In this document: one piece after another, positions 25,517-34,213 of the stretch | Numbering within the stretch: the stretch's first letter is position 1 | Layout: each line of letters begins with the position of its first letter | NCBI GenBank assembly: GCA_028281445.1 | Contig: JANQJW010000062.1 | Coordinates: forward strand, 62,001-126,000 | Length of the DNA: 64,000 nt | Direction of reading: 5' to 3' | Source: Planctomycetota bacterium | Lineage (GTDB): Bacteria > Planctomycetota > PLA2 > JAEUHO01 | Made by a program: the position numbers and the translations under genes | The notes under the pieces: model-generated | What the model was told of the DNA's origin: nothing | What the model saw: the letters and a program-made list of their open reading frames with translations, nothing else | Databases searched by the model: none

Positions 25517-26623
25517 GTGAAGAGGATGTCGTTCGTTGTCGCCGTGCTCGCGATTGCCCCGCTTCTCATGTTCTCGACCGGCGGTTGCGGAAGCGGAGAC
25601 TCGATGCCTTCGGGGCCGAACGCCCGCCTGCTGGGCAGCTACTGCTTCATTGCGTTCTCGGGCACCGACGGCGCGACGGATGAAGCCAACGCGACATGGG
25701 GCGACGTCACCGCAGACGGCCTCGGCATGATCACCGGCGGCACGCGCAACGAGAATGAGAACGGTGTCGTCACCACGGACGCCTACCCGGCAACGCCCTA
25801 CAGCATCGACGCTGCGGGCGTGATGACTCTCTTCGAAGGTGCCGTCGCTGCGTTTCGGGGCGCCATCTCGGCCGACGGAAACGTGGCCTGCCTGTCGGCG
25901 ATCGCGAACGGCGAGTCCCCCGCGATCATCATCCTCGGCAAGAAGGAAGGGACGTACAGCAACGCCAGCCTGAACGGACTCTATCACCTGGCGGGGATCG
26001 CGTACGTCTTCGGGGGACCTTCGGACAACAGCACGTGGGGCACCACCATGTTCGACGGCGCCGGCATGCACATGGAGAGTCAGAACGAGAACACAGACGG
26101 TACTGTGGCCGGACCCTTCAACAGCAACCGTACGTACAGCGTCGCGGCGGACGGGTCGGTCACCGCCGACTTCGGCGGCGTGATGTACTCCGGCGCGATC
26201 CTCGCCGGCGGGGAGCTCATCATCCTAGCGGGGGACACAACCGCCGCGGGTCCCCCGTACATCCTCATTCTCACGAAGGGTACCTCCGGAGCCACGAACG
26301 CCCTGCTGAGTGGCACCTACACGGGCGTCGGCTTCCAGGCAGACGACTCGCCGCCGCCGGAGTGGAGCTCGTACCTCTTTACACCCACGGCGGATGGCAC
26401 CGGCGCAAGCCTCGCGTTCCCCGACGGCATCCAGAACGACGATGGCACGGTCATGATGATCGGCGCGGACGGGTCCAACTACACCGTGAGCCCGACGGGG
26501 TTGTTCAACTGGTTCGGCATCTCCTATACGGGCGGCGTCGCTCCGTCCGGCAACTACGCAGTCTGCGCAGGCATCTCTTCCGGCGGAGGCGGTGTCATGC
26601 AGCTGTTCTTCTTCCTGAAGTAG
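25517..26623 (+). CDS. Lipoprotein of a three-gene tandem family, copy 1
   Basis: A 368-residue lipoprotein with signal peptide and lipobox STGGC (Cys24). The mature part consists of three similar blocks of about 110 residues, each starting with a G-x-Y aromatic strand, then W-G, a D-G-x-G turn, an E-N-x-D-G motif, a Y-S-V..G segment and a strand before G-A-I/V. The blocks look like beta-sandwich or propeller-like repeats. GTG 25517 has GGGAGG 5 bases upstream. Two paralogues follow directly. Function unknown; surface exposure is likely. Confidence 0.8.
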   Translation: MKRMSFVVAVLAIAPLLMFSTGGCGSGDSMPSGPNARLLGSYCFIAFSGTDGATDEANATWGDVTADGLGMITGGTRNENENGVVTTDAYPATPYSIDAAGVMTLFEGAVAAFRGAISADGNVACLSAIANGESPAIIILGKKEGTYSNASLNGLYHLAGIAYVFGGPSDNSTWGTTMFDGAGMHMESQNENTDGTVAGPFNSNRTYSVAADGSVTADFGGVMYSGAILAGGELIILAGDTTAAGPPYILILTKGTSGATNALLSGTYTGVGFQADDSPPPEWSSYLFTPTADGTGASLAFPDGIQNDDGTVMMIGADGSNYTVSPTGLFNWFGISYTGGVAPSGNYAVCAGISSGGGGVMQLFFFLK

Positions 26624-26645
26624 ATCCACTCCGCAGGGGGTTTCC

Positions 26646-27755
26646 ATGAAGGTCCTCACGCCCGCGCTCGTCGTTCTCGCACTGGCTCCGCTACTCTTGT
26701 TCTCGACCGGCGCCTGCGGGGGCAGCGGCACTGTCGGCATCGGCGTGGGAATCAACGTGCCGTTGTTCTCCGGAACCTACTGTTTCGTCTCCTTCGCGGG
26801 CGAGAATGGTGCGCCCGACGAGGCAAGCGTTTCGTGGGGCGAGCTGACAGCCGATGGCGCCGGCATGGTGACGGGCGCCACGTTCATGGAGAACGAAAAC
26901 GGCGTGATCTCCATGGACACACTCATGCCCACGCCCTACACGGTTGACGACAACCGCCGGATCTCGTTGTTGAACGGCGGGGTCCCGTTCCAAGCCGGGC
27001 TGATCACGGCCGACGGAGGCTGCGTAGCGCTATCGGCTGTGGCGGCAGGAGAGGTGCCCGGAATCGCACTCCTCGGCAAGAAGGGCAGTGGCCACAGCAA
27101 CGCCAGCCTCAACGGGCTCTGGTACCTCGCCGCCATCATCTACGACGCGGGCGGCCCGTCCGACACCGCGATCTGGGGATCGGTCATGTTCGACGGCATC
27201 GGTGGCGGGATGGCGACCTTCACCGAGAATGACGACGGCGCGCTCCTGGGGCCGGGGCCGGGCATGCTGCCCTACAACGTGACGTCTGCCGACGGGTCAC
27301 TCACCGCGACGCTCTTCGGTATCGACCTCGCAGGCGCCATCGTCAGCGGCGGCGAAGCGATCATCCTCGGGGGCGGCACGACAGGAGGCTCCGATGGCGC
27401 GCTGCTCGTCTTGACAAAGGGCACGGCAGGGGCGACGAACGCACTGTTCACCGGCCCGTTCGCCTTGGTCGGTCTGGATGCGGAGACGATCCCGCCGCCG
27501 GAATGGTCCGCGTCGCTCTTCTTCGGAGCCGCCGACGGGGCCGGCATGTTCAACCTCACGGAAGGGACGATCAACGCCGACGGCACCGCGACGCCCTCGC
27601 CGATAGGTCCGATCGCCTACAGCGTCGGCGCCATGGGGCTCTTCGACTTCGCCGGATCCGACTACTTCGGCGGAATCACGCCGTCGGGGGACCTTGCGGT
27701 GTGCGCCGGGCAGGCCGGTGGCGGAGATCCCGAGTTCTTCTTCTTCCTGAAGTAG
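26646..27755 (+). CDS. Lipoprotein of a three-gene tandem family, copy 2
   Basis: A 369-residue paralogue of the preceding gene, with lipobox STGAC (Cys23) and the same three-block structure: GTYCFVSFAGENG, SLNGLWYLAAIIYD and FTGPFALVGLDAE open the blocks. The last residues EFFFFLK match the end of copy 1 (QLFFFLK). The ATG has a GGGGG-containing site 9 bases upstream, 22 bases after copy 1. Copies 1 and 2 are more alike than either is to copy 3. The D-G-x-G and E-N-x-D-G turns are kept in nearly every block. Confidence 0.8.
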   Translation: MKVLTPALVVLALAPLLLFSTGACGGSGTVGIGVGINVPLFSGTYCFVSFAGENGAPDEASVSWGELTADGAGMVTGATFMENENGVISMDTLMPTPYTVDDNRRISLLNGGVPFQAGLITADGGCVALSAVAAGEVPGIALLGKKGSGHSNASLNGLWYLAAIIYDAGGPSDTAIWGSVMFDGIGGGMATFTENDDGALLGPGPGMLPYNVTSADGSLTATLFGIDLAGAIVSGGEAIILGGGTTGGSDGALLVLTKGTAGATNALFTGPFALVGLDAETIPPPEWSASLFFGAADGAGMFNLTEGTINADGTATPSPIGPIAYSVGAMGLFDFAGSDYFGGITPSGDLAVCAGQAGGGDPEFFFFLK

Positions 27756-27793
27756 GTCCCACCTCCGCCCGTTTCCGGCTACATGGGGACGCC

Positions 27794-28891
27794 ATGAGAC
27801 TCCTCGTTCCCCTTGTGGTCCTGCTCGCCGGCGCCCTCGTCTTCACGACCGGTGCCTGCGGTACCGGGGCGTCCGACTTCTCGCCGCAGATCTTCACGGG
27901 TACGTACTTCTACGTGTCGTTCGCGGGGGACGACAACCAAGTACCGGCTGTCGGGACCAGCCTGTGGGGCACGCTCACGTCCGACGATCAGGGCACGGTG
28001 GGCTCGGGCACCGTCAGTCGCAACGACAACAGCGTCATTAACGGTCCCGGGCCCCTGTCACCGTTCACGCATCTCACGGGACCGAACGGCCGCACGATCT
28101 GGCGCATCGCCAACGTCGATTCTTACGAGGGCGGCGTCGGCCTGGACGGCCGCGCAGCGGTCCTCGCCACGCGCATCACGTCGCTGTCGCCGCAGGTGTT
28201 CCTCCTCACCAAGCAGCAAGGGGCGTTCAACAACGCGAGTCTGAGCGGCATCTACCACCTCGCCGCGTTCTTCTACAACAGCACGAGCACCATGGACGGC
28301 TCCATCTGGGGCACCGTCGACTTCGACGGCGTCAACATGGCGACGCTGAACGTCACCACCAACACGGGCGGCGTGGTCGCGGCGCAGGCACCGAGCGTCA
28401 CGGCCTACAACGTGGACCCGAACGGCCGGCTCACGTACACGCTTTCCACCGCGCCGCTGGAGGGCGGGGTGCTCGAAGGCGGTGAGATGGCCATCCTCGG
28501 AGGCCAGACCACCAACGGCGGGATCCAGATCCTCGTCGTGTTGATCAAGGCCGGCGCCGGCTTGGGCGAAGGCACCTTCACCGGGAGCTACAACGCGATC
28601 GGACTCTTCGCGAGCAACGCGGGTCCGCCGGCCTGGCGCAGTGTCACGACGCTGGCGACCGCGGACGGCGCGGGCATCTTCAATATCCTGGCCGGCAGGC
28701 AGAACGAGGACGGCGTGCTCAGCGCCAATGTCCCTGTCGCCGGTCCCTACACCGTTGCGCCCAACGGCGCCTTGACGCTCACGCCGGGCCAGGCACTGAT
28801 GGGGGCCGTGTCCACGAGTGGCCAGTACGTCGCAGCGGCCGGCGGCACCGCGGCCAACGACAACCTCGAGATGTGGATCTTCGTCCGCTGA
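27794..28891 (+). CDS. Lipoprotein of a three-gene tandem family, copy 3
   Basis: A 365-residue, more divergent paralogue with lipobox TTGAC (Cys22). Blocks open with GTYFYVSFAGDD, SLSGIYHLAAFFY and FTGSYNAIGLFAS. It keeps the tri-partite layout but has lost several E-N-x-D-G turns and ends in WIFVR. It lies 38 bases after copy 2, and its stop is 1 base from the convergent stop of the DoxX-methyltransferase gene. The three genes together look like an operon of secreted beta-rich proteins that arose by duplication. Confidence 0.78.
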   Translation: MRLLVPLVVLLAGALVFTTGACGTGASDFSPQIFTGTYFYVSFAGDDNQVPAVGTSLWGTLTSDDQGTVGSGTVSRNDNSVINGPGPLSPFTHLTGPNGRTIWRIANVDSYEGGVGLDGRAAVLATRITSLSPQVFLLTKQQGAFNNASLSGIYHLAAFFYNSTSTMDGSIWGTVDFDGVNMATLNVTTNTGGVVAAQAPSVTAYNVDPNGRLTYTLSTAPLEGGVLEGGEMAILGGQTTNGGIQILVVLIKAGAGLGEGTFTGSYNAIGLFASNAGPPAWRSVTTLATADGAGIFNILAGRQNEDGVLSANVPVAGPYTVAPNGALTLTPGQALMGAVSTSGQYVAAAGGTAANDNLEMWIFVR

Positions 28892-28892
28892 T

Positions 28893-29969
28893 CTACTTGA
28901 CCGCATAGCCCGCGATCGTGGGCGACACGAACCGCGGCGCTGCATCTCTTGGTGCTTCGAACGCGTCGACCGAGACCTCCGCGAAGCCGGCGTCCCGGAT
29001 CAGGCGCTCGGTCTCGCGATCGGGATGGCAACCGTCCGCACAGAACGTCCAGAACGGGCGCATGAAGCGCTGGAACCGGCGCAAACCCGTCCCGCGAGGC
29101 GCGGCCACGTGCTCGAGGAACACGAGCCTGCCGCCGGGACGCAGGACGCGATGCACGTCTGCGAGGATCGACGCCGGCTCTTCGACGGAGCAGAGCACGA
29201 GGCCTGCGACCACGACGTCGACGCTCGCGTCATCCACGTCCATGCCCTCCGCACCGGCGACGCGGCACTCTGCCGCTACGCCTGCTTCCGCGGCGCGTGC
29301 CTGCAACTGCGCATGCATGTGCCGATTGGGCTCCAGGCCGATCCAGGTGATGGACGTGTCGAAGTAGGCGAAGTTCACGCCCGTACCGGGCCCGATCTCG
29401 AGCACCGTGCCGCGTACGTCGGCCAGCAGCTTCGCGCGGTGCGGTCCGAGCCACTTCTCGTAGTCCACCTGCACCTTGTCGTACATCGTCGCCATCATCT
29501 TCCGCCGCCAACCGAGCCCCGGTAGATGACCTAGCGCGATCCACGCAGCCCAGCCGATGTAGAGCAGCTGGAACGGGACGCGGATCCAGTGGTAGGCGGG
29601 GGACTGGGAGAACGCCGCGGGGTAGTTGCCGCTGACGGCTGTGTAGAGATTCGCGGGCCAGAGGGCGAGAAAGAGCAGCACGCCGAACCAGCCGGCGATC
29701 GTGCGCGTGCGCGGAATCAACAGCCCGATGGCCAAGGCGATCTCGGCCGCGCCACTGGCATGGACGAGCGCCTCCGGCCATGGCAGGAACGGAGGGATCA
29801 TCTGGACGAACGGGCCGGGTCGCGTGAAGTGCATGACGCCGGGCAGGAACATCACCAGCCCCATGGCTCCCGCCGCCTTGTCGGCCGGCCGGCGCCCGCC
29901 GGGCCATGTCCGCAGTCCCGGAAGGTGCAGCAGGAAGAAGGCGCCGAGCATGAGGAAGAACGGCGTCAT
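28893..29969 (-). CDS. DoxX-like membrane domain fused to a SAM-dependent methyltransferase
   Basis: A 358-residue fusion. Residues 1-150 form four to five hydrophobic segments of the DoxX type (FLPGVMHFTRPGPFVQMIPPFLP, then SGAAEIALAIGLLIP). Residues 155-358 are a class I methyltransferase with motif I VLEIGPGTGVNFAYF, the acidic E of GLEPN, ASVDVVVAGLVLCSVEEP and LRPGGRLVFLEHV. The methyltransferase part resembles the METTL7/UbiE-like group. Each part is normally a separate protein. The ATG at 29969 lies 6 bases after the TfoX-like gene, so it is likely the last gene of the long minus-strand run. A lipid or quinone-like substrate at the membrane is plausible but unproven. Confidence 0.82.
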   Translation of the reverse strand: MTPFFLMLGAFFLLHLPGLRTWPGGRRPADKAAGAMGLVMFLPGVMHFTRPGPFVQMIPPFLPWPEALVHASGAAEIALAIGLLIPRTRTIAGWFGVLLFLALWPANLYTAVSGNYPAAFSQSPAYHWIRVPFQLLYIGWAAWIALGHLPGLGWRRKMMATMYDKVQVDYEKWLGPHRAKLLADVRGTVLEIGPGTGVNFAYFDTSITWIGLEPNRHMHAQLQARAAEAGVAAECRVAGAEGMDVDDASVDVVVAGLVLCSVEEPASILADVHRVLRPGGRLVFLEHVAAPRGTGLRRFQRFMRPFWTFCADGCHPDRETERLIRDAGFAEVSVDAFEAPRDAAPRFVSPTIAGYAVK

Positions 29970-29975
29970 GGGCGG

Positions 29976-30305
29976 CTACTTGGGCGGTAGCGAGCGCGCG
30001 AAGGTGAGGGCCCGGTCGACCCAGGCCTTCAAGTCCGCGTCCTTCTTGAAGCCGGGCGGGTCGAGATAGATCATCGTCTTGAGCGGCTTGCCGGTGAAGT
30101 CCATCGGCCGCGTGTGCGGTTCGCCGAGGGCTTCCGCGGCGCCTTCTTCGCCGAGCCGGAAGCACAGGAAGTCCTTCACGACGCCGCAGGCCATGTGCCC
30201 GTTGGCCATGAAGGCGATTCCTCCGAACATCTTCTTCTCCGTGATGCCGCGGCGGCGCTTCATCGCCTCGCGCAGGCGATCCGCCACGTCTTCGTCGTAC
30301 GCCAT
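29976..30305 (-). CDS. TfoX N-terminal domain protein
   Basis: A 109-residue single-domain protein matching the TfoX_N family: EKKMFGGIAFMANGHMACGVV, FLCFRLGEE, and a C-terminal LKAWVDRALTFARSLPPK helix. Full-length TfoX/Sxy regulates competence in gamma-proteobacteria; stand-alone N-terminal domains are common and mostly uncharacterised. It sits 9 bases after the phnE-like gene and 6 bases before the DoxX-methyltransferase gene on the same strand. I would not infer competence control here. Confidence 0.85.
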   Translation of the reverse strand: MAYDEDVADRLREAMKRRRGITEKKMFGGIAFMANGHMACGVVKDFLCFRLGEEGAAEALGEPHTRPMDFTGKPLKTMIYLDPPGFKKDADLKAWVDRALTFARSLPPK

Positions 30306-30314
30306 CTTGGTTCC

Positions 30315-31574
30315 TCAGGCAAGACGCTCGCGCGCCTTCGCAGACAGGATGTCCATGATCCAGACGACCAGCGTGATGAACACGATGATCGTCCCGACCT
30401 TCGACCAGGCGCCGAGCTGGTTGTAGTCGAGCAGCAGGTCGCCGATGCCGCCGCCGCCGATGAGACCGAGGATGGTCGCCATGCGTACGTTGATATCCCA
30501 GCGGTAGACCGTGAAAGAAAGGAACGGCGGAATCACCTGCGGCACGACGCCGAAGCGCAGGACCTGCACGAAGCTTGCGCCGGTTGCGTGGATCGCCTCC
30601 ACAGGGCCGGGGTCGATCGACTCGATCGCCTCGCTGTAGAGCTTCCCGAGCGCCGCCACGGAGTGCACGAACAGCGCGAGCATCCCGGCGAACGGACCGG
30701 CGCCTACCCACAGCACGAAGATCACGGCCCACACGAGGGGCTCGATCGAGCGCGTGGCGTTCATGAACACGCGCGTGATTGCGTAGACGACGCGTCCGCC
30801 GGCACTGCCGCTCATCAGGTTACGAGCGCCGAAGAAACTGATGAGGAACGCGAAGGGAAGCGCCAGGGTCGAAGCCATCAGCGCCAGGAACACCGTCTCG
30901 ACGAGCTTCTCTAAGACGTTGCCCGTGATCGACCAATCGGGGCGCAGCAGGTTCTTCCACATGTCGCCCGCGCGGCCCGCCCCCTCGAAGAGCGCGCCGA
31001 GCGAGAAGCTCGTGATCTCGACGCCGACCTGGAAGGTGAGTGCCAGCAGCCCGAGGACGATCCAAGGATTGCTACGCCGGTACCACGGCGTCACGGGACC
31101 GGTGTCCTCCGTGCGCTGGATCGAGAAGCGGGCGCGGCTGAGCGCTTCGCCTGCACTGCGCCCGCCGAGAAGCAGCGCGACCGCCAGGCCAAGAGCGACG
31201 CCCAGCGAGACCCATGCTGCGCCTTCAGCCCGTTCGAGGTGCTTCAAGGGGTACAGCACGACGACGCACGTGGCCGCCGTGCCGAAGGCGTACGCGACGC
31301 GGTGACCGAGTGGCGCCGCCTTCCCGTTGCTGTCCAGCAGCCGCACGCGGTACGCGCGCTGGCCGAGGGAGGTTCCGCTCGCCTGCCAGATCGCGGCGAG
31401 GAACGGCGTCGTCAGCACGAGCCCTGGATAGCGCGACAACAGGGCGATCGCGCCGCCCTGGTCCTGGAGGAACGAGATGCACCAGAGCGCGTAGGCGATC
31501 AGGAGCGCGTCGAAGACGAGCGCACCGACGCGCGCTCGCAACCGCTTCCAACGCTCGCCCAGGTCGCGCCGCAT
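30315..31574 (-). CDS. phnE: Phosphonate-type ABC permease fused to an N-terminal RDD domain
   Basis: A 419-residue membrane protein. The N-terminal 155 residues look like an RDD domain: RVGALVFDALLIA in the first helix and SGTSLGQRAYRVRLLDSNGKAAP before the next, typical of that family. Residues 165-419 form a BPD-type permease of the PhnE group, with the EAA loop EAIESIDPGPVEAIHATGASFVQVLRFGVVPQV. Standard PhnE is about 260 residues, so the RDD part is extra. The ATG overlaps the phnC stop by one base (TGATG). With phnD and phnC it forms a complete phosphonate- or phosphite-type importer; no C-P lyase or phosphonatase gene is present in the window. Confidence 0.85.
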   Translation of the reverse strand: MRRDLGERWKRLRARVGALVFDALLIAYALWCISFLQDQGGAIALLSRYPGLVLTTPFLAAIWQASGTSLGQRAYRVRLLDSNGKAAPLGHRVAYAFGTAATCVVVLYPLKHLERAEGAAWVSLGVALGLAVALLLGGRSAGEALSRARFSIQRTEDTGPVTPWYRRSNPWIVLGLLALTFQVGVEITSFSLGALFEGAGRAGDMWKNLLRPDWSITGNVLEKLVETVFLALMASTLALPFAFLISFFGARNLMSGSAGGRVVYAITRVFMNATRSIEPLVWAVIFVLWVGAGPFAGMLALFVHSVAALGKLYSEAIESIDPGPVEAIHATGASFVQVLRFGVVPQVIPPFLSFTVYRWDINVRMATILGLIGGGGIGDLLLDYNQLGAWSKVGTIIVFITLVVWIMDILSAKARERLA

Positions 31575-32350
31575 CAACGGATCTCCACCTCGACGGCGTC
31601 CTCGCCGTAGATCTCCCGGAACTTGTCGTCGGTGATCTCCTCCGGCGCGCCGTCGAAGACCCTCTTCCCATCCTTCAGCGCGAGCACGCGCGTGCCGTAC
31701 TGCCGCGCCAGGGAGAGGAAGTGCAGGTTCGCGAGAATGGTGATGCCCTGCTCCTCCTGGAGCTGCTTGAGGTACTTCATCACCGAGTGCGACGTGGCCG
31801 GGTCGAGCGAGGCGACCGGCTCGTCCGCAAGCAGCACTTTCGGGTTCTGCATCAGCGCGCGGGCGATGGCGACGCGCTGCTGTTGCCCGCCGGAGAGCGC
31901 GTCCGCCCGGCGGCGCCGCATGTCCGGCAGTCCGACGAGGTCGAGGAAGTGCGCGGCCTGCTCCCTGCGCTCGCGCGGCCAGAGATTCAACAGGCTCGGC
32001 AGCGTGCTCGCCGACTCCAGGGCTCCGGTCAACACGTTCGTCTCGACCGTCGCGCGCTTCACCAGGTTGAACTGCTGGAAGATCATCGCGATGTCGCGCC
32101 GCACGCGTCGCAGCTCGCGTCCCCGGACGCGCGTGATGTCGCGGCCGTCGAACGTGATCGTGCCGCCCGTGGGATCGATGAGCCGGTTGATGCAGCGGAT
32201 GAACGTCGACTTGCCGGCCCCGGAGAGCCCGATGATCACAAGGAACTCGCCGGCCTTGACCTCGAGGTCGATGCCTCGCAGAGCCTTGTAACCGTTCGGA
32301 TAGACCTTCTCGAGGCCTTGGATCTGCAGCAGCGGATCGTCCGTTGTCAC
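31574..32350 (-). CDS. phnC: Phosphonate-type ABC transporter ATPase
   Basis: A 258-residue ATPase with Walker A GLSGAGKSTFIRCINRL, Q-loop FQQFNLV, signature LSGGQQQRVAIARAL, Walker B VLLADEPVASLDP and a switch His in ILANLHFL. The INRL and RGRELRR stretches and the length fit PhnC. GTG 32350 overlaps the phnD stop (GTGA) and is supported by the N-terminal MTTDDPLLQIQGL. It energises import by the RDD-PhnE permease encoded next. Confidence 0.9.
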   Translation of the reverse strand: MTTDDPLLQIQGLEKVYPNGYKALRGIDLEVKAGEFLVIIGLSGAGKSTFIRCINRLIDPTGGTITFDGRDITRVRGRELRRVRRDIAMIFQQFNLVKRATVETNVLTGALESASTLPSLLNLWPRERREQAAHFLDLVGLPDMRRRRADALSGGQQQRVAIARALMQNPKVLLADEPVASLDPATSHSVMKYLKQLQEEQGITILANLHFLSLARQYGTRVLALKDGKRVFDGAPEEITDDKFREIYGEDAVEVEIR

Positions 32351-33477
32351 TTGCTGCCCGCCATGAAATCGCTCCGCCCTTCGGGGTCGTTGGCGAAGGC
32401 CTGCTCGATGACCTCCATGAGCGGATCGAAGTCGTCATTGGTGGCTGGCACGTACCCGACGACGCTGCCGACGGACTCGAGCTGCTTGCGGCCCTCCTGC
32501 GTGATCGCGAGTGTCGAGACATGGAGCGAGATCGCGCGTGCCATGACACGGCGCACGTCGGCGGGAATCGCGCTCCGAATCACCACTGGCTCGTTGGGGA
32601 TCCAGGACGTGTAGCCGATGATCTTCGTGCGCTCGAACACGTCCGGCTGGCTCTGCAACACGGTGCGGCGGCCGTCGTTCTGCGGCCGGTCCGGTGTCGG
32701 CGGCGACCAGTACACGCAGCCGACGTCCGCCGAGCCCTGCAGCACCGTCGTCACGATGATCGGGTAGCCCTCGAGCCGGAAGACCTTCGGCGTGAGACCC
32801 AGCTGATTGAACAGCGCGGTTGGGAGGATCGAACCGGCGCCCGATGTCCGATTGCCCATCGCGACCACATGCTTCGACGTGAGCTCCTTCACGTCCGTGA
32901 TGGGCGAGTCCGTACGCGCGATCAACGCGCCCCGGTACGCGAGGTCGCTGCCCGGGTAGTCGGGGTGGCCGTCGCGCACGGCGGCCAGGAACGCAATCAC
33001 GTCGTCGTTCGGGTCGTCGTTGTTCTCGGTCGCATAGCGTGCGCGGGCGTACGACGCCGCCGTGAGGAAGGCAATTTCGCACTGGCTCTGAACGATCTCC
33101 TGGACGACGAGGCCGTAGCTGCGGAGCACCGTGCCTTCGATCGAGTAGCCCGTGCGCTTGCGCAGGAACGCGATCATGCCGTCGATCGTCGCGCCTGCCT
33201 GCGCCTTGTCGCCTGCCGGGACGAAGCGCAGGCGCAAGGGCTGTCCCGCGCTGCCCCAACCCGACTCGGGCATGGCCGGTACGCCGGCTGCCGTCGTTGG
33301 GCGACCCGTGAGCACGTCGCGAATCAGCGTCTTCTCTGCGCGAATGCGTTCCTGCGTCTCCGGCGCGCCGACCGCGCGCTCGTGCTCCAAAGCCGTCACG
33401 ACCGCGTGGGCAGCAAAGACGACGAGCAGCAGGGCGGCGAGGGCCGGCGGGATCATCGGGGCATCACGGGTCGCCAT
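32347..33477 (-). CDS. phnD: Phosphate/phosphite/phosphonate-binding protein PhnD-like
   Basis: A 376-residue exported binding protein with an N-terminal hydrophobic anchor (about 8-28). The PhnD core is recognisable: LRLRFVPAGDKAQAG, EIAFLTAASYARAR, YRGALIARTDSPITDVKEL, GNRTSGAGSILPTALFNQLG and DVGCVYW. A membrane anchor in place of a cleaved signal is the likeliest reading. ATG 33477 is chosen for the N-terminal signal; ATG 33456 is possible, and neither has a good ribosome binding site. It heads the phnD-phnC-phnE set and follows the spermidine-synthase-like gene by 43 bases. Ligand class (phosphonate, phosphite, phosphate) cannot be fixed from sequence alone. Confidence 0.87.
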   Translation of the reverse strand: MATRDAPMIPPALAALLLVVFAAHAVVTALEHERAVGAPETQERIRAEKTLIRDVLTGRPTTAAGVPAMPESGWGSAGQPLRLRFVPAGDKAQAGATIDGMIAFLRKRTGYSIEGTVLRSYGLVVQEIVQSQCEIAFLTAASYARARYATENNDDPNDDVIAFLAAVRDGHPDYPGSDLAYRGALIARTDSPITDVKELTSKHVVAMGNRTSGAGSILPTALFNQLGLTPKVFRLEGYPIIVTTVLQGSADVGCVYWSPPTPDRPQNDGRRTVLQSQPDVFERTKIIGYTSWIPNEPVVIRSAIPADVRRVMARAISLHVSTLAITQEGRKQLESVGSVVGYVPATNDDFDPLMEVIEQAFANDPEGRSDFMAGSK

Positions 33478-33520
33478 GGGGGCGGCATGAAAGCACGCTG
33501 CCCCAGCGGGGAGCAACGGG

Positions 33521-34213
33521 CTATCGCTTCAGCGTTCGAACCGAGAGGCCCGTGGCTTCGCGCGAGCCGATCATGGCCAGCGCGTGGCGGACACGCTTCG
33601 AGTTCTCGCGCGCCGGATCGAGCGCGTCGCCGAGCAACAGAACCCGGTTCTCCCACTCCTCGAGCAGGACGACCTGCGCACTGGCGAACGGAGCCGCAAG
33701 GTGGGGAAGCAGCGCCGTCCACGGCCACCCGGGTACCGGGAGCACGTTGACGATCGCGAGTCCGCGCGGCCGCAGGCGGCGCTTCATCAACTCCGGCAAC
33801 ACATCCAGGCTCACGCCAGGCTTGGTCACGCCCCGCGGTGTGGGGGCCGAGAGATCTTCGAGGATCACGTCGTACTTCGTGCGGCGCGCGCGCAACCACG
33901 CCGACGCCTCCCCACGTTCGACGTGCACCGAGCCGCACCACGGACGCGAGAGATCGCGGAACAGCGTCTCGCCTTCGAGGTCGAGGTCGACGGCATCGAT
34001 CGGATGTCCGTAGCCCAGGGCTCGCATGGGGGCGATCACGCCTCCGGCCGCGAACCCGAGGATCGCCGCGCGCGAGCCCGGCGCGAGCGCGGACACGCAT
34101 GCGGCGAGCACGTCGAACAGGGTGTGCGTCGCGCCGGGCCTGCTCAGTACCTCGCTCAGGATGAGTCCGTCCTGCTCGATGCGCGCGCCGCGACGGGTCT
34201 TGACGAACCTCAT
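33521..34213 (-). CDS. Spermidine-synthase-like methyltransferase-fold protein
   Basis: A 230-residue Rossmann-fold protein. The nucleotide-binding strand is AAILGFAAGGVIAPMRALG, followed by the acidic DAVDLDLEG and the YDVILEDLSAP loop, which resembles the spermidine synthase family. It lacks the N-terminal beta domain of true SpeE and the full GGGDG active-site loop, so it is probably a different methyltransferase-fold enzyme. ATG 34213 overlaps the stop of the rhomboid-like gene (ATGA). No polyamine genes are nearby. Confidence 0.65.
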   Translation of the reverse strand: MRFVKTRRGARIEQDGLILSEVLSRPGATHTLFDVLAACVSALAPGSRAAILGFAAGGVIAPMRALGYGHPIDAVDLDLEGETLFRDLSRPWCGSVHVERGEASAWLRARRTKYDVILEDLSAPTPRGVTKPGVSLDVLPELMKRRLRPRGLAIVNVLPVPGWPWTALLPHLAAPFASAQVVLLEEWENRVLLLGDALDPARENSKRVRHALAMIGSREATGLSVRTLKR

